From the NCBI RefSeq assembly GCF_002893095.1, contig NZ_PKQQ01000007.1, positions 62,001-126,000 on the forward strand: DNA of 64,000 bases, in the 5' to 3' direction. The DNA comes from Stenotrophomonas sp. VV52 (GTDB lineage Bacteria > Pseudomonadota > Gammaproteobacteria > Xanthomonadales > Xanthomonadaceae). Shown in pieces: positions 46,963 through 55,769 of the stretch (its first letter is position 1; the number at the start of each line of letters is the position of its first letter). A program made the position numbers and the translations under genes. The notes beneath the pieces are model-generated. The model had not been told where the DNA came from, ran no database searches, and worked only from the letters and a program-made list of their open reading frames with translations.

Positions 46963-49345
46963 GGCGTTGAGTTCGGCGTGGCGCGAGAACGGTCGCCTGC
47001 AGCGTGCCTGGCGCTGGTTGGCCGTGGCCTGGCTGCTGGTGCTGATCGGCCTGGGCGTGCAGCAGTGGCGGTTGTGGCAGCAGGAGTCGCGGATCGACAC
47101 CGATATCCTGGCTCTGCTGCCGCAGGATGCGCATGACCGCCTGCTCTCGGACGTGACCCGCCGCATCGCCGACGCCAATGCACGCCAGGTCGTGGTGCTG
47201 CTTGGCAGCGCCGATGCCGCGCAGACCAAGGCCGCCGAACAGGCGTTCCGCGATGCGATCTCGCCCTCCGCCGTAGAACGGGGCTCTGCCCCGCTGGCAG
47301 CAGGGCAGAGCCCCGCTCTACGGGAGGCAGGCTCCATCGAAGGCTGGTTCGATCAGGCGCGCGCGTTCTACGCGCCCTATCGCGACCGCCTGCTCACGGA
47401 TCAGCAGCGCCAGCGCCTGCAGGACGAATCCGCCGAAAGCCTGTCCGAGTCTGCGCTGGCCGCGCTGTACGGTCCGATGGGCGCACCGCGCCTGACCGAA
47501 TGGCGGCAGGACCCGTTGTCGCTGTGGCCGCAGTGGTGGCAGGAACGCGCAGTGGGCTCTGGCCTGCGCATGGGCGATGACGGGCTGCTTGAAGCCGACG
47601 GCAAGCACTGGTCGGTACTCCAGTTCGAAACCATCGGCTCGGCCTTCCAGCTGGACGGCGAACGCCATATCGACCTGCTGCTGGACGCCGCCACCGCAGC
47701 GGCGAGCAAACAGGCGCCCGGCCTGGACGTGCTGCGCGCCGGCGTACCCCTGCATGCGGAAGCAGCAGCGGTGCAGGCCAACCGCGAAATCAACACGATC
47801 GGCTGGGGTTCGCTGGCGGCGGTGCTGCTGCTGGTGTGGCTGGCGTTCCGCTCGCTGCGGCCGATCCTGCTGGTCGGCGCCTCGCTGCTGATCGGCTGCG
47901 GCGTGGCGCTGGCGGTGACGGTCCTGGTGTTCGGCAAGGTGCACGTGCTGACCCTGGTGTTCGGCGCCTCGCTGGTCGGCGTGGCCGAGGACTACGGCAT
48001 CCACTGGTTCGCTTCGCGCCAGGCCGAACCGGCCGACCGTCGCTGGAAGCTGCTGCGGCACCTGCTGCCGGGGTTGTGGCTGGCATTGCTGACCAGCGCG
48101 CTCGCCTACCTGGCGCTTGGCCTGGCTCCATTCCCGGGTCTGCGGCAGATGGCGTTGTTCTCGGTGGTGGGCCTGGCCGCGGCCTTCCTCACGGTGATCT
48201 TCTGGTTCCCGTGGCTGGACGGCGGCGAGATCCGCAGCACCCGCTTCGCACGCTGGCTCGGCGCCACGCTGGAGCGCTGGCCGCGCCTGCACGGACGTCG
48301 CCCGGTAGCCCTGTTCCTCGGCGCAGTGGTGGTGGTTTCCGCCGTGGGCATGCTGCGCCTGCAGCCCAACGACGACCTGCGCAGCCTGCAGTCCTCGCCG
48401 ATGTCGCTGAGCAGCCAGCAGATCCGCATCAGCCAGATGCTGGGCATGCCCAGCCCCGCGCAGTTCTATCTGGTGCAGGGCGACAGCGCCGAGCAGGTAC
48501 TGGAGCGCGAGGAAGCCCTGGTCGCCCGCCTGCGCGTGCTGTCGGCGGACAAGCAGATCGGCGGCTATCGCGCCCTCAGCGAGTGGCTGCCATCGGTGCA
48601 GCGGCAGCACGCCGACGCTGCGCTGACCGCACAAGTGGAACCGCAGGTGCTGGCTGCCGTGGGCGACACGGTCGGCGAAAGCCTGGAACGACCGGCTTAC
48701 GCCGCGCAGGACCTGCAGGCCGACGCGTTCCTGGCCTCGCCGGCGTCGATGCCGTTCCGGCACCTGTGGTTGGGTGAAGTGGGGCAGGGCATGGCCTCGG
48801 TGGTGATGGTCGACGACCTCTCACGCGCCGACGCGCTGAGCCTGCTGGAAGCGCAGGCCACCGGCATCGACGGTGTACGCTGGGTCGACCGCACTGCCGA
48901 TTTCTCCGCATTGCTCAAGCACTACCGCAAGCTGATGAGCGCGCTGCTGCTGGTTGGCATCGTGCTGGTGTTCGCGGTGCTGTACTGGCGTTACCGCGCC
49001 CAGGCCTGGCGCGTGTTCGCTCCGACCCTGGCCGCCGGTGCGCTCACCCTGGGCCTGCTCGGCCTGTTCGGCCAGCCGTTGCAGCTGTTCAATGTGCTGG
49101 CGCTGATGCTGCTGCTGGGCATGGGCATCGACTACGGCATCTTCCTGGTCGAACACCGCGGCGACGCCAGTGCGTGGCTGGCGGTGTGCGTGGGCGCGGC
49201 CAGCACCTGGCTGTCGTTCGGCCTGCTCGGCCTGTCGGCGACCCCGGCGCTGCGCGCATTCGGTCTCACCCTGTTGTTCGGCATCGGCCTGGTCTGGCTG
49301 ATCTCGCCGCTGTTCCGTCCTCAACCGCACGACGCACCGCACTGA
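46955..49345 (+). CDS. MMPL/RND-family exporter of the aryl-polyene (ApeM-like), with REP-coded insert
   Basis: 796 residues, about twelve membrane helices in two blocks (first helix about 20-38; GVAEDYGIHWF near 345 and GMGIDYGIFLVEH near 728 are the conserved MMPL helices). It would flip the polyene lipid out of the inner membrane. The start is TTG at 46955, inside the LolA gene. Residues about 107-123 are encoded by a pair of SMAG repeats (47272-47322), inserted in frame in the first periplasmic domain. Whether export is affected is unknown, but the helices are intact. Confidence 0.88.
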   Translation: MNEALSSAWRENGRLQRAWRWLAVAWLLVLIGLGVQQWRLWQQESRIDTDILALLPQDAHDRLLSDVTRRIADANARQVVVLLGSADAAQTKAAEQAFRDAISPSAVERGSAPLAAGQSPALREAGSIEGWFDQARAFYAPYRDRLLTDQQRQRLQDESAESLSESALAALYGPMGAPRLTEWRQDPLSLWPQWWQERAVGSGLRMGDDGLLEADGKHWSVLQFETIGSAFQLDGERHIDLLLDAATAAASKQAPGLDVLRAGVPLHAEAAAVQANREINTIGWGSLAAVLLLVWLAFRSLRPILLVGASLLIGCGVALAVTVLVFGKVHVLTLVFGASLVGVAEDYGIHWFASRQAEPADRRWKLLRHLLPGLWLALLTSALAYLALGLAPFPGLRQMALFSVVGLAAAFLTVIFWFPWLDGGEIRSTRFARWLGATLERWPRLHGRRPVALFLGAVVVVSAVGMLRLQPNDDLRSLQSSPMSLSSQQIRISQMLGMPSPAQFYLVQGDSAEQVLEREEALVARLRVLSADKQIGGYRALSEWLPSVQRQHADAALTAQVEPQVLAAVGDTVGESLERPAYAAQDLQADAFLASPASMPFRHLWLGEVGQGMASVVMVDDLSRADALSLLEAQATGIDGVRWVDRTADFSALLKHYRKLMSALLLVGIVLVFAVLYWRYRAQAWRVFAPTLAAGALTLGLLGLFGQPLQLFNVLALMLLLGMGIDYGIFLVEHRGDASAWLAVCVGAASTWLSFGLLGLSATPALRAFGLTLLFGIGLVWLISPLFRPQPHDAPH
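47272..47322. repeat. SMAG/REP pair inside the MMPL exporter gene
   Basis: An inverted repeat of about 20 bp with one mismatch: CGTAGAACGGGGCTCTGCCC (47272-47291) faces GGGCAGAGCCCCGCTCTACG (47303-47322). Reading continues through it without a stop. Confidence 0.88.
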
Positions 49346-49376
49346 GCGACCGCGCCGAAGCCCTTTTGTCTTGATC

Positions 49377-50630
49377 ATGGATGCATCGATGAACGCAGCA
49401 CTGGAAAAAACTGAAATCCTCGTGATCGGCGCCGGTCCTGCCGGTTCGGTTGCCGCTGCCATGCTCCGCAAGCAGGGCCGCCAGGTGCTGATGCTGGAGC
49501 GCCAGCAGTTCCCGCGCTTCTCCATCGGCGAGAGCCTGCTGCCGCAGAGCATGGAATACATCGAAGCGGCCGGCCTGCTGCAGGATGTGGTGGAAGCCGG
49601 CTTCCAGTACAAGAACGGCGCGGCGTTCGTGCGTGGCGAGCGCACCACCGAATTCGACTTCCGCGACAAGTTCTCACCAGGCTGGGGCACCACCTACCAG
49701 GTACAGCGCGCCAACTTCGACGACGTGCTCGCGCGCGGCGCCGAGCGCATGGGCACCACCCTGCGCTTCGGCGATGAAGTGCTCTCGGTCGAACCGGGCA
49801 GCCCGGCCCGCGTCCAGGTGCGCCGCCCGGACGGCAGCGAGTACACCATCGAAGCCGGTTTCATCCTCGACGCCAGCGGCTTCGCGCGCCTGCTGCCACG
49901 GCTGCTCAAGCTGGAGTCGCCGTCGAACTTCCCGGTGCGTGGCGCGATCTTCTGCCACGTGCGCGACAACATCCCGGCCGACGGCGGCTTCGACCGCAAC
50001 AAGATCCTGATCACCACCCATCCCGAACACGTGGACGTGTGGTACTGGACCATTCCGTTCTCCAACGGCTGCTGCTCGCTGGGCGTGGTCGCCGAGCCGA
50101 GCTTCTTCGAGAAGTACGGCGGCACCGACCTGGAAAAGCTGCAGGCCATCGTCGGCGAAGACCCCAACCTGACCCGCCTGCTCAAGGACGCGGAATGGGC
50201 GGTGCTGCCGGTGCGCACCATCACCGGCTACTCGGCCAACGTCAGCTCGCTGTGGGGCGAGGGCTACGCACTGCTGGGCAACGCCGGCGAGTTCCTCGAC
50301 CCGGTGTTCTCTTCCGGCGTGACCATCGCGTTCAAGTCGGCGCAGCTGGCCAGCGACTGCCTGGCCCGCCGCCACGCCGGTGAACAGGTGGACTGGGAGC
50401 GCGAGTTCGCGATTCCGCTGCGCGCCGGCGTGAAGACCTTCCGACGCTTCGTTGAAGCGTGGTACGCCGGCGGCTTCCAGAAGATCATCTACCATCCTGA
50501 CCAGCAGCCGGAGATCCGCCGCATGATTTCCTCGATCCTTGCCGGCTATGCCTGGGACACCCGGAATCCGTACGTGGCCGACGACAGCGGTCGTCGCCTG
50601 CGGGTGCTGGAGGAACTGTGCAGCGCCTGA
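49377..50630 (+). CDS. FAD-dependent halogenase (tryptophan-halogenase family)
   Basis: 417 residues with the FAD site VIGAGPAGSVAAAML (about 17-31), the conserved lysine in QYKNGAAF (Lys79) and WYWTIP (222-227), which fits the WxWxIP signature that separates flavin halogenases from related monooxygenases. Xanthomonadins carry bromine on the ring, so halogenation of the aryl head is the likely role; the halide and the site cannot be read. Start at ATG 49377 (TTG 49371 and ATG 49389 are alternatives). It comes 31 bp after the exporter, the only large gap in the operon. Confidence 0.87.
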   Translation: MDASMNAALEKTEILVIGAGPAGSVAAAMLRKQGRQVLMLERQQFPRFSIGESLLPQSMEYIEAAGLLQDVVEAGFQYKNGAAFVRGERTTEFDFRDKFSPGWGTTYQVQRANFDDVLARGAERMGTTLRFGDEVLSVEPGSPARVQVRRPDGSEYTIEAGFILDASGFARLLPRLLKLESPSNFPVRGAIFCHVRDNIPADGGFDRNKILITTHPEHVDVWYWTIPFSNGCCSLGVVAEPSFFEKYGGTDLEKLQAIVGEDPNLTRLLKDAEWAVLPVRTITGYSANVSSLWGEGYALLGNAGEFLDPVFSSGVTIAFKSAQLASDCLARRHAGEQVDWEREFAIPLRAGVKTFRRFVEAWYAGGFQKIIYHPDQQPEIRRMISSILAGYAWDTRNPYVADDSGRRLRVLEELCSA

Positions 50631-51169
50631 TCCTGACCCTGCTGTTGAGCGTACTGCTGGCCGCCTGTGCCAGCACCCGCATGCCCGTGCCGCGGGTGCA
50701 GCTGCCGACCCTGCAGCTGCCACCCTCGGCGCTGGCGCAGCCGTTGCAGCTGCAGCAGCGCCTGCAGTTCCGCTTCGGCAGTCACGAACGCGAGCTCGAC
50801 GCACTGCTTGAAGCCGATGGCGAACAGGTCAGGCTGGCGGTGCAGGCGATGGGACAGACCGGCGTGCGCATGGTCTGGGACGGGCATACGCTGGAACAGA
50901 CCCGCGCACCCTGGCTGCCACCGCAGGTGCGCGGCGAGCGCGTGCTGGACGACCTTCAGTTCGCGCTGTGGCCGGCCGATGCCATCCGGGCGGCGCTACC
51001 GTCCGGATGGACGCTGGTCGAGGACGGCGGTAGGCGTCGCCTGGAGCAGAACGGCAAGGCCTGGCTGGTGCTGGAACCGCTGGAAAACGGCCGCGTGCGC
51101 CTGCGCAACCTGGCCGAAGGCTATGAACTGGTCATCGAATCGTTGGACATGGGACAGGCGGAATCGTGA
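50618..51169 (+). CDS. DUF3261 lipoprotein (ApeN-like)
   Basis: 183 residues with a lipoprotein signal (LTLLLSVLLAACAS; Cys about 17). The mature part is beta-rich (QFRFGSHERELDALLEADG...LVIESLD), as in LolB-like DUF3261. It would sit at the outer membrane and take the polyene from the LolA-like carrier. GTG start at 50618 with GGAGG before it, overlapping the halogenase by 13 bp. Confidence 0.85.
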   Translation: MQRLILTLLLSVLLAACASTRMPVPRVQLPTLQLPPSALAQPLQLQQRLQFRFGSHERELDALLEADGEQVRLAVQAMGQTGVRMVWDGHTLEQTRAPWLPPQVRGERVLDDLQFALWPADAIRAALPSGWTLVEDGGRRRLEQNGKAWLVLEPLENGRVRLRNLAEGYELVIESLDMGQAES

Positions 51170-52353
51170 GCAGTACGGCGGTATATCTGAATGAACTGGG
51201 CGTGGTCTGCGCACTGGGCAGTGGGCGCGCGCAGGTGCGCGACGGCCTGTTCGCCGACCAGCCCGGTGGCCTCCGTGACAACGACCAGATGATCCCCGGG
51301 CGCACCTTGGCGCTGGGTGAGGTGGCCGACCCGCTGCCGGACCTGTCGGACCTGCCGGTGGCGCTGCGCGGGCGCAACAACGCGCTGCTGGAAGGTGCGC
51401 TGCTGCAGATCCGCCCGGCCGTGGACGCGGCGATCAGGCAGTACGGTGCCGACCGCGTGGCGGTGATCATCGGCACCAGCACCTCGGGGATCGGCGAGTC
51501 GGAGAACGCCCTGCGCATGCAGGCCGACGAAGGCCGCTGGCCCGATGACTTCCACTATGCGCAGCAGGAAATGGGCACTTCGGCCCGCTTCGTGCGCGAG
51601 CGCATCGGCAGCGCCGGGCCGTCCTGGACCATTTCCACCGCCTGTTCGTCCAGCGCCAAGGCGCTGATGTCGGCGGCGCGGCTGCTGCGTGCCGGGGTCG
51701 TCGACGCCGTGGTGGCCGGCGGCGACGACTCGCTGTGCCGCTTCACCGTGGCCGGCTTCTGCGCGCTGGAGTCGGTCTCGGCGGCGCGCTGCAACCCGTT
51801 CTCGCGGCACCGCAACGGCATCAACATCGGTGAGGGCGCGGCCCTGTTCCTGATGACCCGCGAACCGGGCCCGGTGCGGCTGTCGGGCTGGGGCGAGTCG
51901 TCCGACGCGCATCACATGTCCGCGCCCGACCCGCAGGCGCGCGGCGCCATCGATGCCATGCAGCAGGCGCTGGACCGCGCCGGACTGGCGCCGCAGCAGG
52001 TCGACTATGTGAACCTGCACGGCACCGCTACCGGTCACAACGACGCCATGGAGAGCGTGGCCGTGGCGCAGGTGCTGGGGACCGCGGTGCCGGCCAGTTC
52101 GACCAAGCCGCTGACCGGGCACACCCTGGGGGCCTCCGGTGCGATTGAAGCCGCGCTGTGCTGGATGACCCTGGCCGACAATCCGGACCAGCGCCTGCCC
52201 ACCCACTGGTGGGACGGCGAGGCCGACGAGGCATTGCCGACGCTGGCCCTGGTCGCCCCGGGCACGCGCGCGTCGCACCCGCTGCAGCACGTGCTCAGCC
52301 ATTCCTTCGCGTTCGGCGGCAGCAATGCCGTGCTGGCGCTGGCACGGGGTTGA
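51166..52353 (+). CDS. beta-ketoacyl-ACP synthase (ApeO-like)
   Basis: 395 residues, a full condensing enzyme: nucleophile in ISTACSSSAKAL (Cys about 162), first His in NLHGTATGHND (about 286) and second in PLTGHTLGASGAIEA (about 318). In other clusters this protein joins the chain-length factor (first gene of the operon) in a heterodimer that extends the polyene. GTG start overlaps the lipoprotein stop (GTGA). Confidence 0.9.
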   Translation: MSSTAVYLNELGVVCALGSGRAQVRDGLFADQPGGLRDNDQMIPGRTLALGEVADPLPDLSDLPVALRGRNNALLEGALLQIRPAVDAAIRQYGADRVAVIIGTSTSGIGESENALRMQADEGRWPDDFHYAQQEMGTSARFVRERIGSAGPSWTISTACSSSAKALMSAARLLRAGVVDAVVAGGDDSLCRFTVAGFCALESVSAARCNPFSRHRNGINIGEGAALFLMTREPGPVRLSGWGESSDAHHMSAPDPQARGAIDAMQQALDRAGLAPQQVDYVNLHGTATGHNDAMESVAVAQVLGTAVPASSTKPLTGHTLGASGAIEAALCWMTLADNPDQRLPTHWWDGEADEALPTLALVAPGTRASHPLQHVLSHSFAFGGSNAVLALARG

Positions 52354-52355
52354 GC

Positions 52356-52811
52356 ATGCAGCTTCCCACCGATATCGAAAGCGTACTGCCGCACCGCGAC
52401 AGCCTGCGCCTGGTCGACCGGGTCATCGACTGGCAGCCCGAATCCATCGTGGTCGAGGTGGACGTGCCCGCGCAGGGCCTGTTCTCCGGCCCCGACGGCG
52501 TGCCGGCCTGGGTCGGCGTGGAGTACATGGCGCAGGCGATTGCGGCCTGGGCCGGATGCCGGGCCCGCGCCGAAGGGCGCGAACCCTCGATCGGGTTCCT
52601 GCTCGGCACGCGGCGCTACACCGCCCACCAGCCGGCCTTCACGCCGGGCACCTGCCTGCGGGTGGAGGCACAGTGCGAGCTGATGGGCGAAAATGGCCTG
52701 GGCATGTTTGCCTGCCGGATCCTGGCAGGCGATGTTGAATTGGCGGTCGCCAACGTATCGGTGTTCGAACCACGCGATGCAATGGCCTATCTGGAGAGTG
52801 GAGAGGCATGA
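52356..52811 (+). CDS. hotdog 3-hydroxyacyl-ACP dehydratase (ApeP-like)
   Basis: 151 residues, one hotdog domain: VLPHRDSLRLVDRVIDW (about 9-25) and WVGVEYMAQAIAAWAG (about 50-65), whose Glu is a catalytic candidate. Likely to work with the hotdog half of the AMP ligase fusion, since ApeI and ApeP form a mixed dimer elsewhere. It overlaps the ketoreductase by 4 bp. Confidence 0.88.
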   Translation: MQLPTDIESVLPHRDSLRLVDRVIDWQPESIVVEVDVPAQGLFSGPDGVPAWVGVEYMAQAIAAWAGCRARAEGREPSIGFLLGTRRYTAHQPAFTPGTCLRVEAQCELMGENGLGMFACRILAGDVELAVANVSVFEPRDAMAYLESGEA

Positions 52812-53539
52812 CAGGGAACTTGACCGTGCTGGTGACCGGCGCCAGCCGGGGCATCGGCCGCGCCGTGGCGCTGCGAATCGCGCGCGACGGCTTCGACGTG
52901 GTGGTGCATTGCCGCAGCCGTGTCGAGGAAGCACAGCAGGTAGTCGCGCAGATCCAGGCACTGGGTCGGCAGGCGCGCGTGCTGGTGTTCGACGTCTCCG
53001 ACCGCGACGCTGCGCGTACCGCGCTGGAAGCGGACATCGAGGCGCACGGCACCTATTACGGCGTGGTCTGCAATGCCGGCATCGCACGTGATGGCGCGTT
53101 CCCGGCCATGCCTGCCGAGGACTGGGACGCGGTGGTGCACACCAACCTGGACAGCTTCTACAACGTGCTGCACCCGCTGGTGATGCCGATGGTGCGGCGG
53201 CGCAGGCCGGGCCGCATCGTCACCCTGTCCTCGGTCTCGGGGCTGGTCGGCAACCGCGGCCAGACCAACTACAGTGCGGCCAAGGCCGGGATCATCGGCG
53301 CCACCAAGGCGCTGGCACTGGAACTGGCCAGCCGCGCGATCACCGTCAACTGCGTGGCACCCGGCCTGATCGAGACCGAGATGGTCAACCAGGAGGTGCT
53401 CGACCACGCACTCAAGCTCATTCCCGCCGGCCGCATGGGCCAGCCGGACGAGGTCGCGCACGCGGTTTCGTTCCTGTTGTCCGAATCGGCCGGGTACATC
53501 ACCCGCCAGGTGATTTCGGTGAACGGAGGCATGGTCTGA
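52808..53539 (+). CDS. 3-ketoacyl-ACP reductase (FabG/ApeQ-like)
   Basis: 243 residues, classical SDR: TGASRGIGRAVAL (about 11-23), CNAGIARDG (about 88), catalytic Ser in SSVSGLVG (about 141) and Tyr/Lys in NYSAAKAGI (about 154-158). It reduces the beta-keto group in each polyene cycle with NADPH. It shares the base A of TGA/ATG with the next gene. Confidence 0.92.
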   Translation: MTGNLTVLVTGASRGIGRAVALRIARDGFDVVVHCRSRVEEAQQVVAQIQALGRQARVLVFDVSDRDAARTALEADIEAHGTYYGVVCNAGIARDGAFPAMPAEDWDAVVHTNLDSFYNVLHPLVMPMVRRRRPGRIVTLSSVSGLVGNRGQTNYSAAKAGIIGATKALALELASRAITVNCVAPGLIETEMVNQEVLDHALKLIPAGRMGQPDEVAHAVSFLLSESAGYITRQVISVNGGMV

Positions 53540-54780
53540 TGCGCGGTCCCGAACGTCGCGTGGTGGTCACCGGTGCCGCCGCGATCAGTCCGCTGGGCAA
53601 CGACTGGCCGAGCATCCGCACGCGCCTGCATGAACAGCGCAACGCGGTGCGCTACATCCCGGAGTGGGAAGTGTTCGATGGCCTGAACACCCGCCTGGCT
53701 GCGCCGGCGCAGGATTACGAACTGCCGTCCAACTACAACCGCAAGACCACCCGCAGCATGGGCAAGGTGGCGGTGATGTCGGTGCGCGCCACCGAACTGG
53801 CGCTGGAAGCGGCCGGCCTGCTCGGCCACCCGGTGCTGCGCAGCGGCCTGGCCGGCGTGGCCTACGGCTCCTCGTCGGGCAGCCACGAAGCCACCGCCGA
53901 ATTCGGCCGCATGCAGCACGACCACACCACCGAAGGCATCAGCGCCACCACCTACCTGAAGATGATGAGCCACACCTCGCCGGTGAACATCGGCGTGTTC
54001 TTCGGCTTGTCCGGGCGGGTCTACACCACCTCCAGTGCCTGTACCTCGGGCAGCCAGGGCGTGGGCTCGGGCTATGAAGCGATCCGCAGTGGCAAGCAGA
54101 CGGTGATGGTCACCGGCGGCGCTGAACAGCTCGACGCCACCGCTGCTGCAGTGTTCGACACCCTGTTCGCCACCAGCGTGCGCAACGACGCACCGCAGAC
54201 CACGCCCAGCCCGTTCGACGCGCACCGCGATGGCCTGGTGCTGGGCGAAGGCGCCGGCACCCTGATCCTGGAAGAGCTGGAGCACGCGCAGGCGCGCGGC
54301 GCCACCATCCTGGCCGAAGTGGTCGGCTATGGCACCAACAGCGACGGCCAGCACGTCACCCAGCCGACCGCCGACACCATGGCCCAGGCCATGCGCCTGG
54401 CGTTGGAAGATGCGGGCCTGGAACCGGGCCAGATCGGCTACGTCAACGCGCACGGCACCGCCACCGAGCACGGCGACATCGCCGAAACCCAGGCCACGGC
54501 CCAGGTATTCGGCGCGGGTATGCCGATCAGTTCGCTGAAGAGCTATGTCGGCCACATGCTCGGCGCCTGCGGCGCGTTCGAAGCCTGGGTCACCATTGAA
54601 ATGATGCGCGAAGGCTGGTTCGCCCCGACCCTGAACCTGCACGAGGTCGACCCGCGCTGCGGCGCGCTGGATTTCATCCGGGGCGAAGGCCGCCTCATGC
54701 AGCCTGAGTACGTGATGAGCAACAACTTCGCCTTCGGCGGCATCAACACCTCGTTGATCTTCCGCCGCTGGCAGGACTGA
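53539..54780 (+). CDS. beta-ketoacyl-ACP synthase (FabF/ApeR-like)
   Basis: 413 residues with the complete Cys-His-His set: TTSSACTSGSQGV (Cys about 172), NAHGTATEHGDIAE (about 304) and KSYVGHMLGACGAFEA (about 338). It probably starts the chain by adding malonyl to the aryl unit, while the ApeO/ApeC pair extends it; that division comes from work on other clusters. Last gene of the operon; no strong terminator follows. Confidence 0.92.
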   Translation: MRGPERRVVVTGAAAISPLGNDWPSIRTRLHEQRNAVRYIPEWEVFDGLNTRLAAPAQDYELPSNYNRKTTRSMGKVAVMSVRATELALEAAGLLGHPVLRSGLAGVAYGSSSGSHEATAEFGRMQHDHTTEGISATTYLKMMSHTSPVNIGVFFGLSGRVYTTSSACTSGSQGVGSGYEAIRSGKQTVMVTGGAEQLDATAAAVFDTLFATSVRNDAPQTTPSPFDAHRDGLVLGEGAGTLILEELEHAQARGATILAEVVGYGTNSDGQHVTQPTADTMAQAMRLALEDAGLEPGQIGYVNAHGTATEHGDIAETQATAQVFGAGMPISSLKSYVGHMLGACGAFEAWVTIEMMREGWFAPTLNLHEVDPRCGALDFIRGEGRLMQPEYVMSNNFAFGGINTSLIFRRWQD

Positions 54781-54815
54781 GCAACACCCCCGACTTACAA
54801 CAAGGAGAAAGTTGA

Positions 54816-55253
54816 ATGCGTCGTTTTGCCCTGTTTGCCGCTGCCGCCCTGCTCACCGTCGCCAGCACCGCCCACGCCCGTGAAACCCGTGTCGAGCAGT
54901 CGCTGCGCAGCCTGATCGAATCCCCTGAAGCCAAGGCCGCCGGTATCGACGGCAGCGTGCGTTTCTACCTGGCCGGCGAAAAGGTCAACGTCCAGCAGCG
55001 GATGGGTGAAGACGTGACCAACAAGAAGACCAACGCCGCCAACAAGAGCGACGAGGTGGCCTGCAACTGGGTGGCGCTGTCGGCCCTGAAGGCCCTGCAG
55101 GACGGCGCGAAGTCGCGCGGCGCCAATGCCGTGGTCGACATCGTCAGCTACTACAAGAAGAACGAATTCAAGAGCACCACCAACTACGAATGCTATGCCG
55201 GCGCCATCCTCGCTGGCGTCGCGCTGAAGGGTACCTACGCAAAGGTGAAATGA
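54816..55253 (+). CDS. secreted protein of unknown function
   Basis: 145 residues with a signal peptide (MRRFALFAAAALLTVASTAHA). The mature part ends with KSRGANAVVDIVSYYKKNEF and a pair of Cys (about 90 and 126), a pattern like the RcsF/YbjQ-type SYLF folds. Close relatives are often mislabelled 'excinuclease ATPase subunit', but there is no ATPase motif. A strong AAGGAG site 8 bp before the ATG suggests good expression. It lies 35 bp after the pigment operon and might be read through from it. Confidence 0.8.
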   Translation: MRRFALFAAAALLTVASTAHARETRVEQSLRSLIESPEAKAAGIDGSVRFYLAGEKVNVQQRMGEDVTNKKTNAANKSDEVACNWVALSALKALQDGAKSRGANAVVDIVSYYKKNEFKSTTNYECYAGAILAGVALKGTYAKVK

Positions 55254-55272
55254 GGCGAAGCCTGATTTCACC

Positions 55273-55297
55273 GGTAGCGCCGGCCGCTGGCCGGCCC
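55273..55297 (+). repeat. single SMAG/REP unit
   Basis: GGTAGCGCCGGCCGCTGGCC and a few more bases, located 20 bp after the secreted protein gene. Confidence 0.78.
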
Positions 55298-55318
55298 ATG
55301 CATGCGCCGGCGACCCAG

Positions 55319-55350
55319 GATTGCCGCCGCCCACCACAACGGCGGCAATC
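55319..55350. terminator. 10-bp hairpin between genes
   Basis: GATTGCCGCC (55319-55328) pairs with GGCGGCAATC (55341-55350) around a 12-nt loop. Only a short T-containing tail (TCTACC) follows, so it is a weak terminator candidate or a protein/RNA site. Confidence 0.45.
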
Positions 55351-55496
55351 TCTACCTGAACAACCCCACCACATTGATGAACCTGAATCTGCCCCGCGCC
55401 TGAAAACCGACGCCCCACGCGGCAGATACCTATCGGACTTGCGTGGTTTCCGACACAATCGACGCATCTATTCCCAGGGCCACCGCCCCGCGGGCA

Positions 55497-55769
55497 ATGC
55501 AAGCCTACGTCTACAAAAGCCAACGCAAGCAGGACACCTACGTCTACCTCGCCGCCCGTGACGCCTTCGATGCCCTCCCGGATGCATTGAAAGCCACGCT
55601 GGCGCCGCTCGCATTCGTGCTGGAAGTCGCCCTGACCCCGGACCGTCGCCTCGCCCTGGCCGACGTCGACCAGGTGCGCGCCAACCTGGCCGAGCGTGGT
55701 TTCCACCTGCAGATGCCCCCGCCGCCGGTCCCGCCGGTGCGCGTGCCGCGCCGCGATGACCCGCGATGA
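55497..55769 (+). CDS. YcgL domain protein
   Basis: 90 residues starting [18 protein letters not shown], the YcgL family signature, followed by [14 protein letters not shown], the common C-terminal end. YcgL proteins are small cytosolic proteins; one Pseudomonas member has been linked to RNase D. It overlaps the ankyrin gene by 4 bp (ATGA), so both are likely made from one message. The frame is open upstream to 55443 but the family start is clear. Confidence 0.9.
   Translation: MQAYVYKSQRKQDTYVYLAARDAFDALPDALKATLAPLAFVLEVALTPDRRLALADVDQVRANLAERGFHLQMPPPPVPPVRVPRRDDPR

Noticed and set aside
49377-50630. Geranylgeranyl reductase or simple FAD monooxygenase
   Set aside because: The WxWxIP signature and the conserved Lys favour a halogenase, and pigment context agrees.
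54816-55253. 'Excinuclease ATPase subunit', a label often given to relatives of this protein
   Set aside because: It has a signal peptide, 145 residues and no Walker motif, so it cannot be an excinuclease subunit.
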